DNA of 64,000 bases from Microbispora sp. ZYX-F-249. GTDB lineage: Bacteria; Actinomycetota; Actinomycetes; Streptosporangiales; Streptosporangiaceae. Position 1 is the first letter of the stretch, and each line of letters begins with the position of its first letter. The stretch is from positions 1 through 64,000 of the forward strand of contig NZ_JBDJAW010000024.1 of assembly GCF_039649665.1 (NCBI RefSeq), written 5' to 3'. A program made the position numbers and the translations under genes. The notes under the pieces are model-generated. The model saw only the letters and a list, made by a program, of their open reading frames with translations, ran no database searches and was not told the origin of the DNA. Shown here in pieces: positions 38,842 to 48,490 of the stretch.

Positions 38842-39438
38842 ATGTTCACCGGAATCGTCGAGGAGCTCGGCGAGGTCGTGGCACTCGAGCCGCGGGGCGA
38901 CTCCGCGCGCCTCACGGTGCGCGGCGCGGTCGTCACCGGCGACGCCCGGCACGGCGACTCGATCGCCGTCAACGGTGTCTGCCTCACGGTGGCCGAGGTC
39001 GGAGGGGACTCCTTCACCGCCGACGTGATGAGGGAGACCCTCGACCGGTCCTCGCTCGGCGCCCTGCGCCCCGGCGCGCGGGTCAACCTGGAGCGGGCCG
39101 TACGGGCCGACCAGCGCCTCGGCGGGCACATCGTGCAGGGCCACGTGGACGGGACCGGGGAGGTGCTGTCGCGCGAGCCCGGGGAGCACTGGGAGATCGT
39201 ACGGGTCTCGCTGCCCGCGGACCTCGCCCGGTACGTCGTGGAGAAGGGCTCGATCGCGGTGGACGGCGTCAGCCTCACCGTGGCCGGTGTGACGGAGGAC
39301 TCCTTCGCCGTCAGCCTGATCCCCACCACCCTCGGGCTCACCACGCTGGGCCGCAAGCAGCCCGGCGAGCCGGTCAACCTCGAGGTAGACGTGATCGCCA
39401 AGTACGTCGAGAAGCTCACCCAGGGGGTGCGGGCATGA
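38842..39438 (+). CDS. ribE: Riboflavin synthase alpha chain
   Basis: Riboflavin synthase dismutates two 6,7-dimethyl-8-ribityllumazine molecules to riboflavin. The 198 residues consist of two related barrels, each with the expected signature: [12 protein letters not shown] with [11 protein letters not shown] in the first and [14 protein letters not shown] with [11 protein letters not shown] in the second. AGGAGAGCTGA immediately precedes the ATG. Its stop overlaps the ribM start. Confidence 0.95.
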   Translation: MFTGIVEELGEVVALEPRGDSARLTVRGAVVTGDARHGDSIAVNGVCLTVAEVGGDSFTADVMRETLDRSSLGALRPGARVNLERAVRADQRLGGHIVQGHVDGTGEVLSREPGEHWEIVRVSLPADLARYVVEKGSIAVDGVSLTVAGVTEDSFAVSLIPTTLGLTTLGRKQPGEPVNLEVDVIAKYVEKLTQGVRA

Positions 39439-40070
39439 GCTGGGCGGACGCGGCGGCGTTCCACGTCTTCGGCAAGCCCGTGCTGTGGACCGACCTGGTG
39501 GGCAACGTGTGCGCGCTCGGCACGGTCTGGCTCGCGATCAGGAGAACGATCTGGACCTGGCCGGTGCAGCTGCTCGGGTCGGTGCTGCTGTTCGTGGCGT
39601 CGGTCGGCGCGCACATCACCGGCAACGCGCTCAAGCAGGCGTTGTTCGGCATCCTGGCCGTCTACGGCTGGGTGAAGTGGTCGCGCGGCACCCGCGGCGG
39701 CGCCGAGCTGCCCATCCGCTCGGCACGGCTCAAGGAGCGGGCGGCGCTCGTGGGCGTCATGGCCGCCGGGACGGTCGCGGTCGCCCTGCTGTTCACCTAT
39801 CTCAACGCGCGGGGCCTGGACATCTCCTGGGCGCCCTGGCCCGACGCGTACATCTTCGTCGGCAGCGCGGTCGCGACGTGGGCGCAGGGCAGGGCCCTGG
39901 TCGACTTCTGGATCGTCTGGGTGGCCGTGGACCTCGTCGGCGTGCCGCTGGCGTTCAGCTCCGGGCTGGTGGTCTCCGGCCTGGTCTACGGGGTGTTCTT
40001 CGTGATGGTCATGATCGGTTTCCGCGGCTGGCTGCGGCAGTCGCGCGAGTTGCGGGCGGTGGTGGCATGA
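39435..40070 (+). CDS. ribM: PnuC-like riboflavin transporter RibM
   Basis: This 211-residue integral membrane protein has about six or seven helices and the PnuC-family pattern [15 protein letters not shown] and [15 protein letters not shown]. In actinobacteria the PnuC-like proteins encoded in riboflavin operons (RibM/PnuX) import riboflavin by facilitated diffusion. Its position between ribE and ribBA, with 4-bp overlaps on both sides and under an FMN riboswitch, supports that role over nicotinamide riboside transport. Confidence 0.85.
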   Translation: MSWADAAAFHVFGKPVLWTDLVGNVCALGTVWLAIRRTIWTWPVQLLGSVLLFVASVGAHITGNALKQALFGILAVYGWVKWSRGTRGGAELPIRSARLKERAALVGVMAAGTVAVALLFTYLNARGLDISWAPWPDAYIFVGSAVATWAQGRALVDFWIVWVAVDLVGVPLAFSSGLVVSGLVYGVFFVMVMIGFRGWLRQSRELRAVVA

Positions 40071-41326
40071 GTGGGATAAGGCTGGACCCGATCGAACGGG
40101 CCGTGAACGACATCCGGGACGGGCGGCCCGTCGTGGTCGTGGACAACGAGAACCGCGAGAACGAGGGCGACCTCATCTTCGCGGCGTCCAAGGCGACGCC
40201 GGAGCTGGTCGCCTTCATGATCCGCTACACCAGCGGCGTGATCTGCGTGGGCATGGAGGGCGCCACGCTCGACCGGCTCGGCCTGCCGCTGATGGTGCAG
40301 GACAACCGCGAGCGGCTGCGCACGGCGTACACGATCAGTGTGGACGCCAGGGACGGGGTGACGACGGGCATCTCCGCCGCCGACCGGGCCAAGACGATCA
40401 GGACGCTGTGCGACTCGGCCACCGAGCCGTACGAGCTGGTCCGGCCGGGGCACATCTTCCCGCTGCGGTACCGCGAGGGCGGCGTGCTGGTGCGGCCCGG
40501 GCACACCGAGGCGTCGGTGGACCTGGCCAGGCTCGCCGGGCTCTCCCCGGCCGGCGCGCTCGCCGAGATCGTCAACGACGACGGCACGATGGCCCGCCTG
40601 CCCCGCCTGCGCGAGTTCGCCGACGAGCACGACCTCGCGCTGGTGTCGATCGAGCAGCTCATCGAGCACCGCCGCAGGTCCGAGCGGATGGTCACCCGGG
40701 TCGCCGAGACGCGCATCCCCAACCGGTACGGCGTCTGGCGCGCGTACGGCTACGCCAGCGCGCTCGACGGCGGCGAGCACGTCGCGCTGGTGTACGGCGA
40801 CATCGAGGACGGCGAGAACGTGCTCGTCCGGGCGCACTCGGAATGCCTCACCGGCGACGTGCTCGGCTCGCTGCGCTGCGACTGCGGCGTGCAGCTCGAC
40901 ACCGCGATGCGCATGATCGCCGAGGACGGGCGCGGCGTGATCGTGTACCTGCGCGGCCACGAGGGGCGGGGCATCGGCCTGCTGGCCAAGCTGCGGGCCT
41001 ACAGCCTGCAGGACGACGGCAGCGACACGGTCGACGCGAACCTGGAGCTGGGGCTGCCGGTGGACGCCAGGGAGTTCTCCAACGCCGGGCAGATGCTCGC
41101 CGACCTCGGGGTGAAGTCGGTGCGGCTGCTCACCAACAACCCGGCCAAGGTGCGGGGGATGGACGGGTACGGCATCAAGGTCCTCGGCCGCGAGCCCATG
41201 CCGGTCGCGATGAACCCGTACAACGAGAGGTACCTGACGGCCAAGCGCGACCGGCTCGGCCACGAGATCTCCGGCGGCGTCCCGCGCGACATCCACGGCG
41301 AGCACTTCGGCAGGGAGGCCTCGTGA
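40067..41326 (+). CDS. ribBA: Bifunctional 3,4-dihydroxy-2-butanone-4-phosphate synthase / GTP cyclohydrolase II
   Basis: RibBA supplies both precursors of riboflavin, from ribulose 5-phosphate and GTP. The synthase half shows [15 protein letters not shown] near residue 29 and [15 protein letters not shown]; the cyclohydrolase half, from about residue 205, has the zinc motif [18 protein letters not shown] and [10 protein letters not shown]. At 419 residues it is full length. The ATG at 40067 overlaps the ribM stop. Its own TGA overlaps a GTG that opens the first of three mini-ORFs leading to ribH. Confidence 0.95.
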   Translation: MSGIRLDPIERAVNDIRDGRPVVVVDNENRENEGDLIFAASKATPELVAFMIRYTSGVICVGMEGATLDRLGLPLMVQDNRERLRTAYTISVDARDGVTTGISAADRAKTIRTLCDSATEPYELVRPGHIFPLRYREGGVLVRPGHTEASVDLARLAGLSPAGALAEIVNDDGTMARLPRLREFADEHDLALVSIEQLIEHRRRSERMVTRVAETRIPNRYGVWRAYGYASALDGGEHVALVYGDIEDGENVLVRAHSECLTGDVLGSLRCDCGVQLDTAMRMIAEDGRGVIVYLRGHEGRGIGLLAKLRAYSLQDDGSDTVDANLELGLPVDAREFSNAGQMLADLGVKSVRLLTNNPAKVRGMDGYGIKVLGREPMPVAMNPYNERYLTAKRDRLGHEISGGVPRDIHGEHFGREAS

Positions 41327-41360
41327 ACGGCCGGACCGGCTCCGACCATGAGGAGGGCGT

Positions 41361-41364
<4 letters not shown>
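41323..41364 (+). CDS. Candidate 13-residue mini-ORF after ribBA
   Basis: A GTG at 41323 overlaps the ribBA TGA (GTGA) and opens a frame encoding [13 protein letters not shown], whose TGA at 41362-41364 overlaps the next ATG. No domain is expected in such a short product. It may be translated only as part of a coupling chain, or may be chance. Its end (GAGGAGGGCGT) supplies a strong ribosome site for the ATG at 41361. Confidence 0.3.
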
Positions 41365-41991
<627 letters not shown>

Positions 41992-42136
41992 CTGGCCCGA
42001 ACCTCGTAGCCGCAGCGCTCGCATCCGCAGCGCCGAGCCGGGAAGACTTGACTGGTGATCACGCAGCATCCGCCCGCGGCCCCGCCGGCCGGGCACGCCG
42101 TACGCCGCCGCGCAGTGCCCACGCGCGGGGGTGGTC

Positions 42137-42586
42137 ATGTCTGAGAGCGCGCCGCCGCTGCCGGTCACCTGGCGGCCCCGCGTCACGACGGTCATCGCGT
42201 ACGGCCTGGCGGCGGTGATGGTGATCGGGTCGATCTTGATGGCGGTCGGCCTGCCGGAGCAGTTCAAGCTTCCCGACCGGCTGGGCATGGTCGCCTTCGG
42301 CGTCGCGGTGGCGTGCGTGCTGCACCTGCTCGGCCGCCTGCGGGTGCGGGCGGACGAGACGGGCATCACGGTGGTGAACGCGCTGCGGGTCCACCGCTTC
42401 GAGTGGGCCGAGGTGCTCGACGTCACGATGGCGGAGGGCGACCCCTGGCCCAAGCTGGACCTCGCCGACGGCAACAGCCTGGGCGCGATGGGCATCCAGA
42501 GCACCGAGCGGGAACGCTCGCGCCGGGCGGTGGCCCAGCTCACCGCCCTCATCCGCGAACGCGGCGAGGCCCCCGACCGCCCGTGA
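42137..42586 (+). CDS. Small membrane PH-domain protein
   Basis: The ~149-residue protein has two N-terminal membrane helices (VTTVIAYGLAAVMVIGSIL and MVAFGVAVACVLHLLG) and then a cytoplasmic bacterial PH domain with the typical strand pattern LRVRADETGITVVNALR, HRFEWAEVLDV and a final helix. Members of this family are common beside ribH in actinobacteria, without known role. The ATG at 42137 follows GCGGGGGTGG; a GTG at 42131 is an alternative. Confidence 0.8.
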   Translation: MSESAPPLPVTWRPRVTTVIAYGLAAVMVIGSILMAVGLPEQFKLPDRLGMVAFGVAVACVLHLLGRLRVRADETGITVVNALRVHRFEWAEVLDVTMAEGDPWPKLDLADGNSLGAMGIQSTERERSRRAVAQLTALIRERGEAPDRP

Positions 42587-42611
42587 CGGCGGCGGGGGCC
42601 CCGGCGGGCCG

Positions 42612-43757
42612 TCAGGCGCTCAGCCGTACGGGCGCGGGCGCGCCGAGCAGGCCGCGCCGGCGCAGCTCGGGCAGCACGCCCTCGCCGAACCAGAAAGCCT
42701 CCTCCAGGTGCGGGTAGCCCGACAGGACGAACTCCTCGACGCCGAGCGAGGCGTACTCCTCGACGAGGTCGGCGACCTCCGCGTGGCTGCCGACGAGCGC
42801 GGTGCCGGCGCCGCCGCGCACCAGGCCGACCCCGGCCCAGAGACCCGGGTGGATCTCCAGGTCCCGTACGCTGCCGCCGTGCGAGCCTCCCCGGTAGCCC
42901 TCGTGGAGCGCGAGCATCCGCTGCTGCCCGACCGACTCGCTGCGGGACAGGACGGCCCGCGCCGACGCGATGTCCTCGGGGGAGATCTGGTCGAGCAGCC
43001 GCTTCGCCTCCGCCCACGCCTCCTTGGACGTGTCCCTCGTGATCACGTGCAGGCGTATGCCGAAGCGCAGCGTGCGGCCCTCGGCGGCGGCCAGCTCGCG
43101 CATCCGGTCGAGCTTGGCCGCGACCTGGGACGGCGGCTCGCCCCAGGTGAGGTAGACGTCGACGTGCCGGGCCGCCACCGGGCCCGCGGCGGCCGAGGAA
43201 CCCCCGAAGTACAGCTCGGGCACCGGGTCGGGACGCTCGGCGACCGTCGCCCCCTCGACCTCGTAGTAGTTCCCCCTGAAGTCGAACGGGCCGTCCCACG
43301 CGCCGCGGACGATCGACAGGAACTCATCCGTCCGCGCGTACCGCTCGTCCTTGCCGAGGTGGTCGCCGAACCGCCGCTGCTCGGCCGCCTCCCCGCCGGT
43401 CACCACGTTCAGCAGCAGCCGGCCGCCGGAGATCCGCTGGTAGGTGGCGGCCATCTGCGCCGCGAGCGTCGGGGACAGCGCCCCGGGCCGGAACGCGACC
43501 AGGAACTTCAGCCGGGTCGTCACCTGGGTCAGCGCCGCGGTGACCAGCCAGGCGTCCTCGCAGTAGGTGCCCGTGGGGGTGAGCACGGCCTCGAACCCGG
43601 CCTGTTCCGCCGCGCGGGCCACCTGGGCGAGGTAGTCGATGGTGGGCGGCCGGGACGCGGAGGCCGCCGTCTGCCCGTGCCGGCGCGCCAGGCCGTGCCC
43701 GCCGCCGGTGATCGCCCTGCCGTCGCCCGAGGTGGGCAGGAACCAGTGAAATCTCAT
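42612..43757 (-). CDS. ssuD: FMNH2-dependent alkanesulfonate monooxygenase
   Basis: SsuD releases sulfite from alkanesulfonates for use as a sulfur source. This 381-residue luciferase-like protein starts MRFHWFLPTSGDGR and has the diagnostic segments FEAVLTPTGTYCEDAWLVT, FLVAFRPGALSPTLAAQM and ISGGRLLLNVVTGG; the Cys in TYCED corresponds to the substrate-site Cys of the family. It is the last gene of the ssu operon and overlaps ssuA by 4 bp. A flavin reductase gene (ssuE) is not in the window. Confidence 0.9.
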   Translation of the reverse strand: MRFHWFLPTSGDGRAITGGGHGLARRHGQTAASASRPPTIDYLAQVARAAEQAGFEAVLTPTGTYCEDAWLVTAALTQVTTRLKFLVAFRPGALSPTLAAQMAATYQRISGGRLLLNVVTGGEAAEQRRFGDHLGKDERYARTDEFLSIVRGAWDGPFDFRGNYYEVEGATVAERPDPVPELYFGGSSAAAGPVAARHVDVYLTWGEPPSQVAAKLDRMRELAAAEGRTLRFGIRLHVITRDTSKEAWAEAKRLLDQISPEDIASARAVLSRSESVGQQRMLALHEGYRGGSHGGSVRDLEIHPGLWAGVGLVRGGAGTALVGSHAEVADLVEEYASLGVEEFVLSGYPHLEEAFWFGEGVLPELRRRGLLGAPAPVRLSA

Positions 43758-44746
43758 GGCTGCGCCTTTCCGACGACGTCGTTGAACCGGTCGTCCACGA
43801 ACTGGGAGAACGTGACGGTGCCCGGGATGAGGCCCCCGGCGGTGAACGCGTCGGCGATCTCCTGCTCGGAGGAGACGACCGAGTCGTCGATCACGACAGG
43901 GGTGGCCACGGCGTTGGCGACGGCCGCGTCCGCCACCTCGACCGGCAGGCCGGTCTCCTGCGCCCACACCTTCGCCCACTCGTCCAGGTGGGTCGCGGCC
44001 CAGATCCGCGCCTTTGCCAGCCGCGTGAGGAAGTCGCCGACGGCGGCGCGCTTGCCCGCGTCGCCGAGCGCGGCGGGAGCGGCGACCTGGAAGCCCAGGC
44101 CGTTGACGACGCCCTCGCCGTCGACCAGCAGCCGGGCCTGGTGCTGGATCCTGGCCTGGGAGGTGAAGGGGTCCCAGATGGCCCAGGCGTCCACGGTGCC
44201 GGACGAGAAGGCCGCCAGGGCGTCGGCGGGCTGCAGATACTGCGGCTGGATGTCCGCGAAGGACAGGCCCTCCTTCTTCAGGACCGCCAGCAGGTGGTAG
44301 TGGGCCGAGCTGCCCTTCGCCACCGCGATCTTCTTGCCCCTGAGCTGGGCCGTCGAGGTGATCGCGGATCCGGTGGGGACGAGGATCGCCGATCCCTTGG
44401 CGCTCTGCCGGTACGCCGCCACGATTTTGATCTTCGAGCCGGAGGCGGCGGCGAAGACGGGCGGGGTGTTGCCCACGCCGCCGATGTCGACGGCCCCGGC
44501 GTTGACCGCCTCCAGCAGGGGCGGGCCGGAGGTGAACTGCGACCACGTGATGGCGTACGAGGTGCCGTCGAGCAGCCCCGCGGCCTTGAGGAGGGCCTGC
44601 GATCCGGCCTTCTGGTCGCCGACCCGCAGCGTGACGCGGCCGGAGGCCTGTCCGTCCTGCCCACCCGACGCGCCCTGTCCCGTCGAGGCGCAGGCCGTGC
44701 CGGCCGTCAGGACGAGCAGCAGCGCGGCGAGGAGTCTCCTGGTCAT
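43754..44746 (-). CDS. ssuA: Alkanesulfonate ABC transporter substrate-binding protein
   Basis: The 330-residue extracellular protein starts with a lipoprotein-like signal (LLAALLLVLTAGTAC), then a Gly/Gln-rich linker. NMT1/SsuA-type features are VGDQKAGSQALLKAAGLL, VDIGGVGNTPPVFAAASGS and WAIWDPFTSQAR. The genomic context with SsuB, SsuC and SsuD supports sulfonate binding. It overlaps ssuB and ssuD by 4 bp each. Confidence 0.88.
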   Translation of the reverse strand: MTRRLLAALLLVLTAGTACASTGQGASGGQDGQASGRVTLRVGDQKAGSQALLKAAGLLDGTSYAITWSQFTSGPPLLEAVNAGAVDIGGVGNTPPVFAAASGSKIKIVAAYRQSAKGSAILVPTGSAITSTAQLRGKKIAVAKGSSAHYHLLAVLKKEGLSFADIQPQYLQPADALAAFSSGTVDAWAIWDPFTSQARIQHQARLLVDGEGVVNGLGFQVAAPAALGDAGKRAAVGDFLTRLAKARIWAATHLDEWAKVWAQETGLPVEVADAAVANAVATPVVIDDSVVSSEQEIADAFTAGGLIPGTVTFSQFVDDRFNDVVGKAQP

Positions 44747-45546
44747 GCCGGTCCCTCCGGGGTGACGCCCAGCGCGGTCAGCAGTGCCGTGCGCAGGGTG
44801 AGCAGGTCGGGGTGGTCGCGGTGCCGGGGGCGCGGGGCGGCGACGGTCCACTCGTGCGCCACGCGCCCGCCGTCGAGGACCAGGATCCGGTCGGCCAGCA
44901 GCAGCGCCTCGTCCACGTCGTGGGTCACCAGCAGCACGGCCGGGCCGTGCGCCGCCCACAGGTCCAGCACCAGGCGGTGCACGGTGATCCGGGTCAGCGC
45001 GTCGAGCGCGCTGAACGGCTCGTCGAGCAGCAGCAGCCCCGGTTCGCGGACGAGGGCGCGGGCCAGGCTCGCCCGCTGGGCCTCGCCGCCGGACAGCGTC
45101 AGCGGCCAGGCCTCCGCCCGCTCGCTCAGGCCCACCTCGGCCAGCGCGGCCTCCGCCCTGCTGACCGGGTCGGGTGCGGTCAGGCCGAGCGTGAGGTTGT
45201 CGCGCACCCGCCTCCACGGCACCAGCCGGGGCTCCTGGAAGGCCACGGCCACCGAGCCGTCCACCTCCAGACCACCCTCGATCTCCTCGTCCAGGCCGGC
45301 GAGCGCGCGCAGCAGCGTGGACTTGCCCGAGCCGCTGCGGCCGAGGAGCGCGACGAACTCGCCGCGCCCGATCGTCAGGTCGAGGCCGTCGAGCACGGTG
45401 CGGTCGCCGAACCGGCGGGTGAGCCCGCGTACGGTGGCCTGCGCCGTGGTTCGCGCCGTGACCTGGGCGCCCGCCGTGACACTCGCGGGGACACTCGCAG
45501 GGACGTTCACCGGGACATTCACCGGGGCAGGAACTCGCGGCGCCAT
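44743..45546 (-). CDS. ssuB: Alkanesulfonate ABC transporter ATP-binding protein
   Basis: The 267-residue ATPase shows Walker A GRSGSGKST near residue 68, a Q-loop in VAFQEPRLVPWRRV, the signature TLSGGEAQRASLARALV and Walker B LLLDEPFSALD. The first ~35 residues are odd: four 12-bp repeats encode PVNV, PVNV, PASV and PASV before the true domain starts at VRGLTRRFG. The ATG at 45546 lies inside ssuC (28-bp overlap). A downstream GTG start without the repeats is possible. Confidence 0.9.
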   Translation of the reverse strand: MAPRVPAPVNVPVNVPASVPASVTAGAQVTARTTAQATVRGLTRRFGDRTVLDGLDLTIGRGEFVALLGRSGSGKSTLLRALAGLDEEIEGGLEVDGSVAVAFQEPRLVPWRRVRDNLTLGLTAPDPVSRAEAALAEVGLSERAEAWPLTLSGGEAQRASLARALVREPGLLLLDEPFSALDALTRITVHRLVLDLWAAHGPAVLLVTHDVDEALLLADRILVLDGGRVAHEWTVAAPRPRHRDHPDLLTLRTALLTALGVTPEGPA

Positions 45547-46364
45547 GCCAGTGCCCTCCTCTCCAGGAGCCGGACCAGGGCGTCGGTGAGCAGGCCGAGC
45601 GCGCTGTAGACCAGCAGGCCGACCACGATCACGTCGGTGCGCAGGAACTCCCGTGCGTCGTTGATCATGTAGCCGAGCCCGGCGTCGGCGTTGACCTGCT
45701 CGGCCACGATCAGCGCCAGCCAGGCCACGCCGAGGCTCTGCCGCAGCCCGACGAGCGTCTGGGGGAGCGCGCCGGGCAGCACGATGTGCCGTACGAGCGC
45801 GGCCCTGCCGAGCCTGAGCGTCCGGGCGACCTCGGCGAGCTTGCCGTCCACGCCCCGGATTCCCGCGAACGTGTTGAGGTAGAGCGGGAAGGAGACGGCG
45901 AGCGCGACCAGCAGCACCTTGGGCGTCTCCCCGATCCCGAACCAGAGGATGAACAGCGGGATCAGCCCGAAGAACGGCAGTGCCCGGAGCATCTGCATGA
46001 TCGGGTCGACGGCGCTCTCGCCGGCCCGGCTCAGCCCGGCGACCAGCGCGAGGCCGACACCGGCGACCGCTCCGGCGGCGAAGCCGAGCAGCACCCGTTC
46101 GAGGGACACCGCGATCGCCGTGGGCAGCGTCCCGGTGCTCACGAGGTCGAGCGCGGTCGAGGCGATCTGCGACGGGGCGGCGAGCAGCCGGGCGGGCAGC
46201 AGCCCCGACGCGCTGGCGGCCTGCCACAGCAGCACGACCACGAGAGGGCTGACCCACCTGTGCCACCCCCTCCGAGGGCCGCGGGCCGTGGCGGAGCGGG
46301 GGCGGGGCCGGGGATCGGCCCGGACCGCACCCCCGAACTCGCCCTCGAGTTCGGCGACGGACAT
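45519..46364 (-). CDS. ssuC: Alkanesulfonate ABC transporter permease
   Basis: This membrane permease has about six helices and the binding-protein-dependent EAA loop in VARTLRLGRAALVRHIVLPGALP. The segment LPFFGLIPLFILWFGIGE is typical of the SsuC/TauC group. I use the ATG at 46364 (MSVAELEGEF), which has GCGAGGTG 6 bases upstream; an ATG at 46400 would add 12 residues. It opens the ssu operon. Confidence 0.88.
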   Translation of the reverse strand: MSVAELEGEFGGAVRADPRPRPRSATARGPRRGWHRWVSPLVVVLLWQAASASGLLPARLLAAPSQIASTALDLVSTGTLPTAIAVSLERVLLGFAAGAVAGVGLALVAGLSRAGESAVDPIMQMLRALPFFGLIPLFILWFGIGETPKVLLVALAVSFPLYLNTFAGIRGVDGKLAEVARTLRLGRAALVRHIVLPGALPQTLVGLRQSLGVAWLALIVAEQVNADAGLGYMINDAREFLRTDVIVVGLLVYSALGLLTDALVRLLERRALAWRREFLPR

Positions 46365-46401
46365 GAGACACCTCGCAGACGACGAAGGAAGATTCGCCAC
46401 C

Positions 46402-46434
46402 AGAGTTGCCTATATTTCCTACCAAGTCAATAGG
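46402..46434 (-). promoter_or_regulatory. AT-rich ssu upstream region with CCTA/TAGG inverted repeat
   Basis: Read on the minus strand, CCTATTGACTTGGTAGG (46434-46418) contains inverted CCTA and TAGG ends around a TTGACT hexamer, followed by AAATATAGG. The TTGACT could be a -35 element, but no good -10 stands 16-18 bases downstream, so the promoter assignment is uncertain. The stretch is far richer in A/T than its surroundings. Confidence 0.35.
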
Positions 46435-47232
46435 TTATGTCCCCGGAGTCCGGGCGGCGCGAGCGGCGCGGGCGGCCAGGGCGCGCAGATGCGCCCGCAG
46501 CTCCGGAGGCTCGTGCACCTCGAACTCGCAGCCGAGCAGGAGCAGGCGCGACGCGAGCCACTCCAGGGTGTCGGCCGGTCCGCGCAGGCGGCAGCTGTGG
46601 TCGTCGATCGGCTCGACGTTCCCCGCGGCGGCACCGAGCCGGTCCGTCACCTGACCGGCCGGAAGGCGCACGGTCGCCACCACCTCGTAGACGGGCGCGG
46701 ACGAGTGCAGCTTGGCGGCGACGAACGCGGCCGGGTTCTGTTCCGGCGGCACGCGGGCAGGGACCCGTACGCCTGTCGCGTGCGGGTCGCCGATCCGGTC
46801 GGCGCGGAAGATACGCCAGTCGTCGCGGTCGTTGTCGTATGCCAGCAGATACCACCGGCGTCCGGCCGTGACCAGGCGGTACGGCTCGGTCAGGCGCCTG
46901 GTCTGTTCCAGCTTGGCCAGGGCGCGCACGGACGCCTCCTCGATGCCGTCCACCGGATGCGCGGCGGCCGTGCGCAGGCCGACGGCGATGGCCACCGCCT
47001 CCTCGTCGTCGAGCAGCAGCGGCGGCATGGCTGCGCCCGCGGCGAGCCGGTAACCGCCCACCGCGCCCATCGTCGCCTGGACCGGATATCCCAGCTCACG
47101 CAGGCGGTCGATGTCGCGGCGGATGGTCCGGGGGCTGACCTCCAGACGCTCGGCCAGCTCGCCTCCCGGCCACTCGCGCGGCGTCTGCAGCAGCGACAGC
47201 AGAGCGAGCAACCGCGCGGACATGTCACCCAT
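46435..47232 (-). CDS. HTH/WYL-domain transcriptional regulator
   Basis: The 265-residue protein starts with a DeoR-type winged helix (RLLALLSLLQTPREWPGGELAERL, SPRTIRRDIDRLRELGYPV) and continues with a WYL domain near residue 130 (RRWYLLAYDNDRDDWRIFRADRI, where WYL appears intact). WYL domains are ligand- or nucleic-acid-sensing modules. The ATG at 47232 (MGDMSARLL) is chosen; starts at 47244 and 47223 are alternatives. It may regulate the divergent epoxide hydrolase, or the ssu genes just downstream on its own strand. Confidence 0.85.
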   Translation of the reverse strand: MGDMSARLLALLSLLQTPREWPGGELAERLEVSPRTIRRDIDRLRELGYPVQATMGAVGGYRLAAGAAMPPLLLDDEEAVAIAVGLRTAAAHPVDGIEEASVRALAKLEQTRRLTEPYRLVTAGRRWYLLAYDNDRDDWRIFRADRIGDPHATGVRVPARVPPEQNPAAFVAAKLHSSAPVYEVVATVRLPAGQVTDRLGAAAGNVEPIDDHSCRLRGPADTLEWLASRLLLLGCEFEVHEPPELRAHLRALAARAARAARTPGT

Positions 47233-47262
47233 GGCGCCGAGCATGCCCGGTCATCTAGGACG

Positions 47263-47272
47263 GGTCATGACC
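47263..47272. promoter_or_regulatory. GGTCATGACC palindrome, operator candidate
   Basis: The perfect 10-bp palindrome GGTCATGACC lies between the divergent WYL regulator and epoxide hydrolase genes, with an additional GGTCAT half-site 14 bp to the left (47249-47254). It could be the regulator's operator. Confidence 0.35.
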
Positions 47273-47321
47273 TACATGGCCCCCAGCGTCGATCTCGTCA
47301 TCGCGACGCGACGGGAGAGAC

Positions 47322-48457
47322 ATGAGCACCGAGATCCGCCCAGTCCGTATCGAGATCGCTCCGGCCGACCTGGACGACCTGAACGACCGGCCGGACCGCG
47401 CCCGATGGCCCCGTGAGCTGGCCGGCGAGGGATGGAGCCGCGGCGTCCCCGGCGCCTTCCTCCGGGAGCTCGCCCGCCACTGGCGCCGGGAGTACGACTG
47501 GCGCGCACAAGAGGCGCGGCTGAACGAGTTCCCGCAGTTCATGACCGAGATCGACGGTCAGGACATCCACTTCCTGCACGTACGCTCGGCCGAGCCCGGC
47601 GCCCTGCCGCTCGTCCTCACGCACGGCTGGCCGAACTCGTTCCTGCAGTTCACCGAGCTCATCGGCCGTCTCGCCGACCCCCGTGCGTACGGCGGCGACC
47701 CCGCCCGGGCGTTCCACGTCGTGGTGCCCTCCCTGCCGGGCTTCGGCTTCTCCGCGCCGCCGCGCGGAACCGGCTGGACCGCGGCGCGCGTGGCGCGGAC
47801 CTGGGCGGAGCTGATGCGCCGTCTCGGCTACGAGCGGTACGGCGCGCAGGGCGGGGACTTCGGGGCCTACGTCGCGCCGGAGATGGCCAAGGCGGCGCCG
47901 GGCAACGTGGCAGGTGTCTACATCATCAGCGGTCTCGGCTTCCCCACGGAGAAGGACCTCCCGGAGATGACCGAGGACGAGCGGGCCGCCTATGCCCGGC
48001 TGATGGAACAGGACTGGATGAACGGCGTCGACCACCACGGTCTGCTGCGCGCGGCGCCGCAGACCTTCGCGTACGGCTGGCACGACTCGCCGCTCGCGGC
48101 GCTGGCCTGGATGACTCAGAAGTTCCACGAGTTCAACGCCTCGGGCAAACCGCTCGAAGAGGTGATCGACCGGGACCTGTTCCTGACCAACGTGAGCCTG
48201 TACTGGTTCACCGGGACGTTCGGGACGTCGGCGTGGCCGTACTACGAGAGCACCGGCTTCGGCTGGCCGGAGGGCCAGACGGTCGTGCCGACCGGCGTGT
48301 GTACAGCGGCCCGCCCGGCATCCGCCGGCTCGCCGAACGCCACAACACCATCGTCCACTGGCCCGAGGACAACCCGGGTGGCCACCACTTCATCGCGATG
48401 GACCAGCCGGATCGCCTCGCCGCCGACATCCGCGCGTTCTTCGCCAAGGTGGGCTGA
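47322..48457 (+). pseudogene. Epoxide hydrolase, C-terminus frameshifted at a GTGTGT repeat
   Basis: This alpha/beta hydrolase begins with an EHN-type domain ([20 protein letters not shown]), followed by the oxyanion motif THGWPNSF and the nucleophile Asp in [11 protein letters not shown]. The frame runs correctly to PTGV at about residue 326, then reads into Ser/Thr/Arg-rich nonsense to 48536. The other frame continues sensibly ([33 protein letters not shown], ending IRAFFAKVG) to the TGA at 48455-48457 and contains the expected catalytic His. Removing one GT from GTGTGT at 48297-48302 restores the frame, so a 2-base slippage insertion or a sequencing error is likely. Confidence 0.75.
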
Positions 48458-48490
48458 CCGGGGCGGCCCGGCCGTGTCCTGCGGCGGAGG

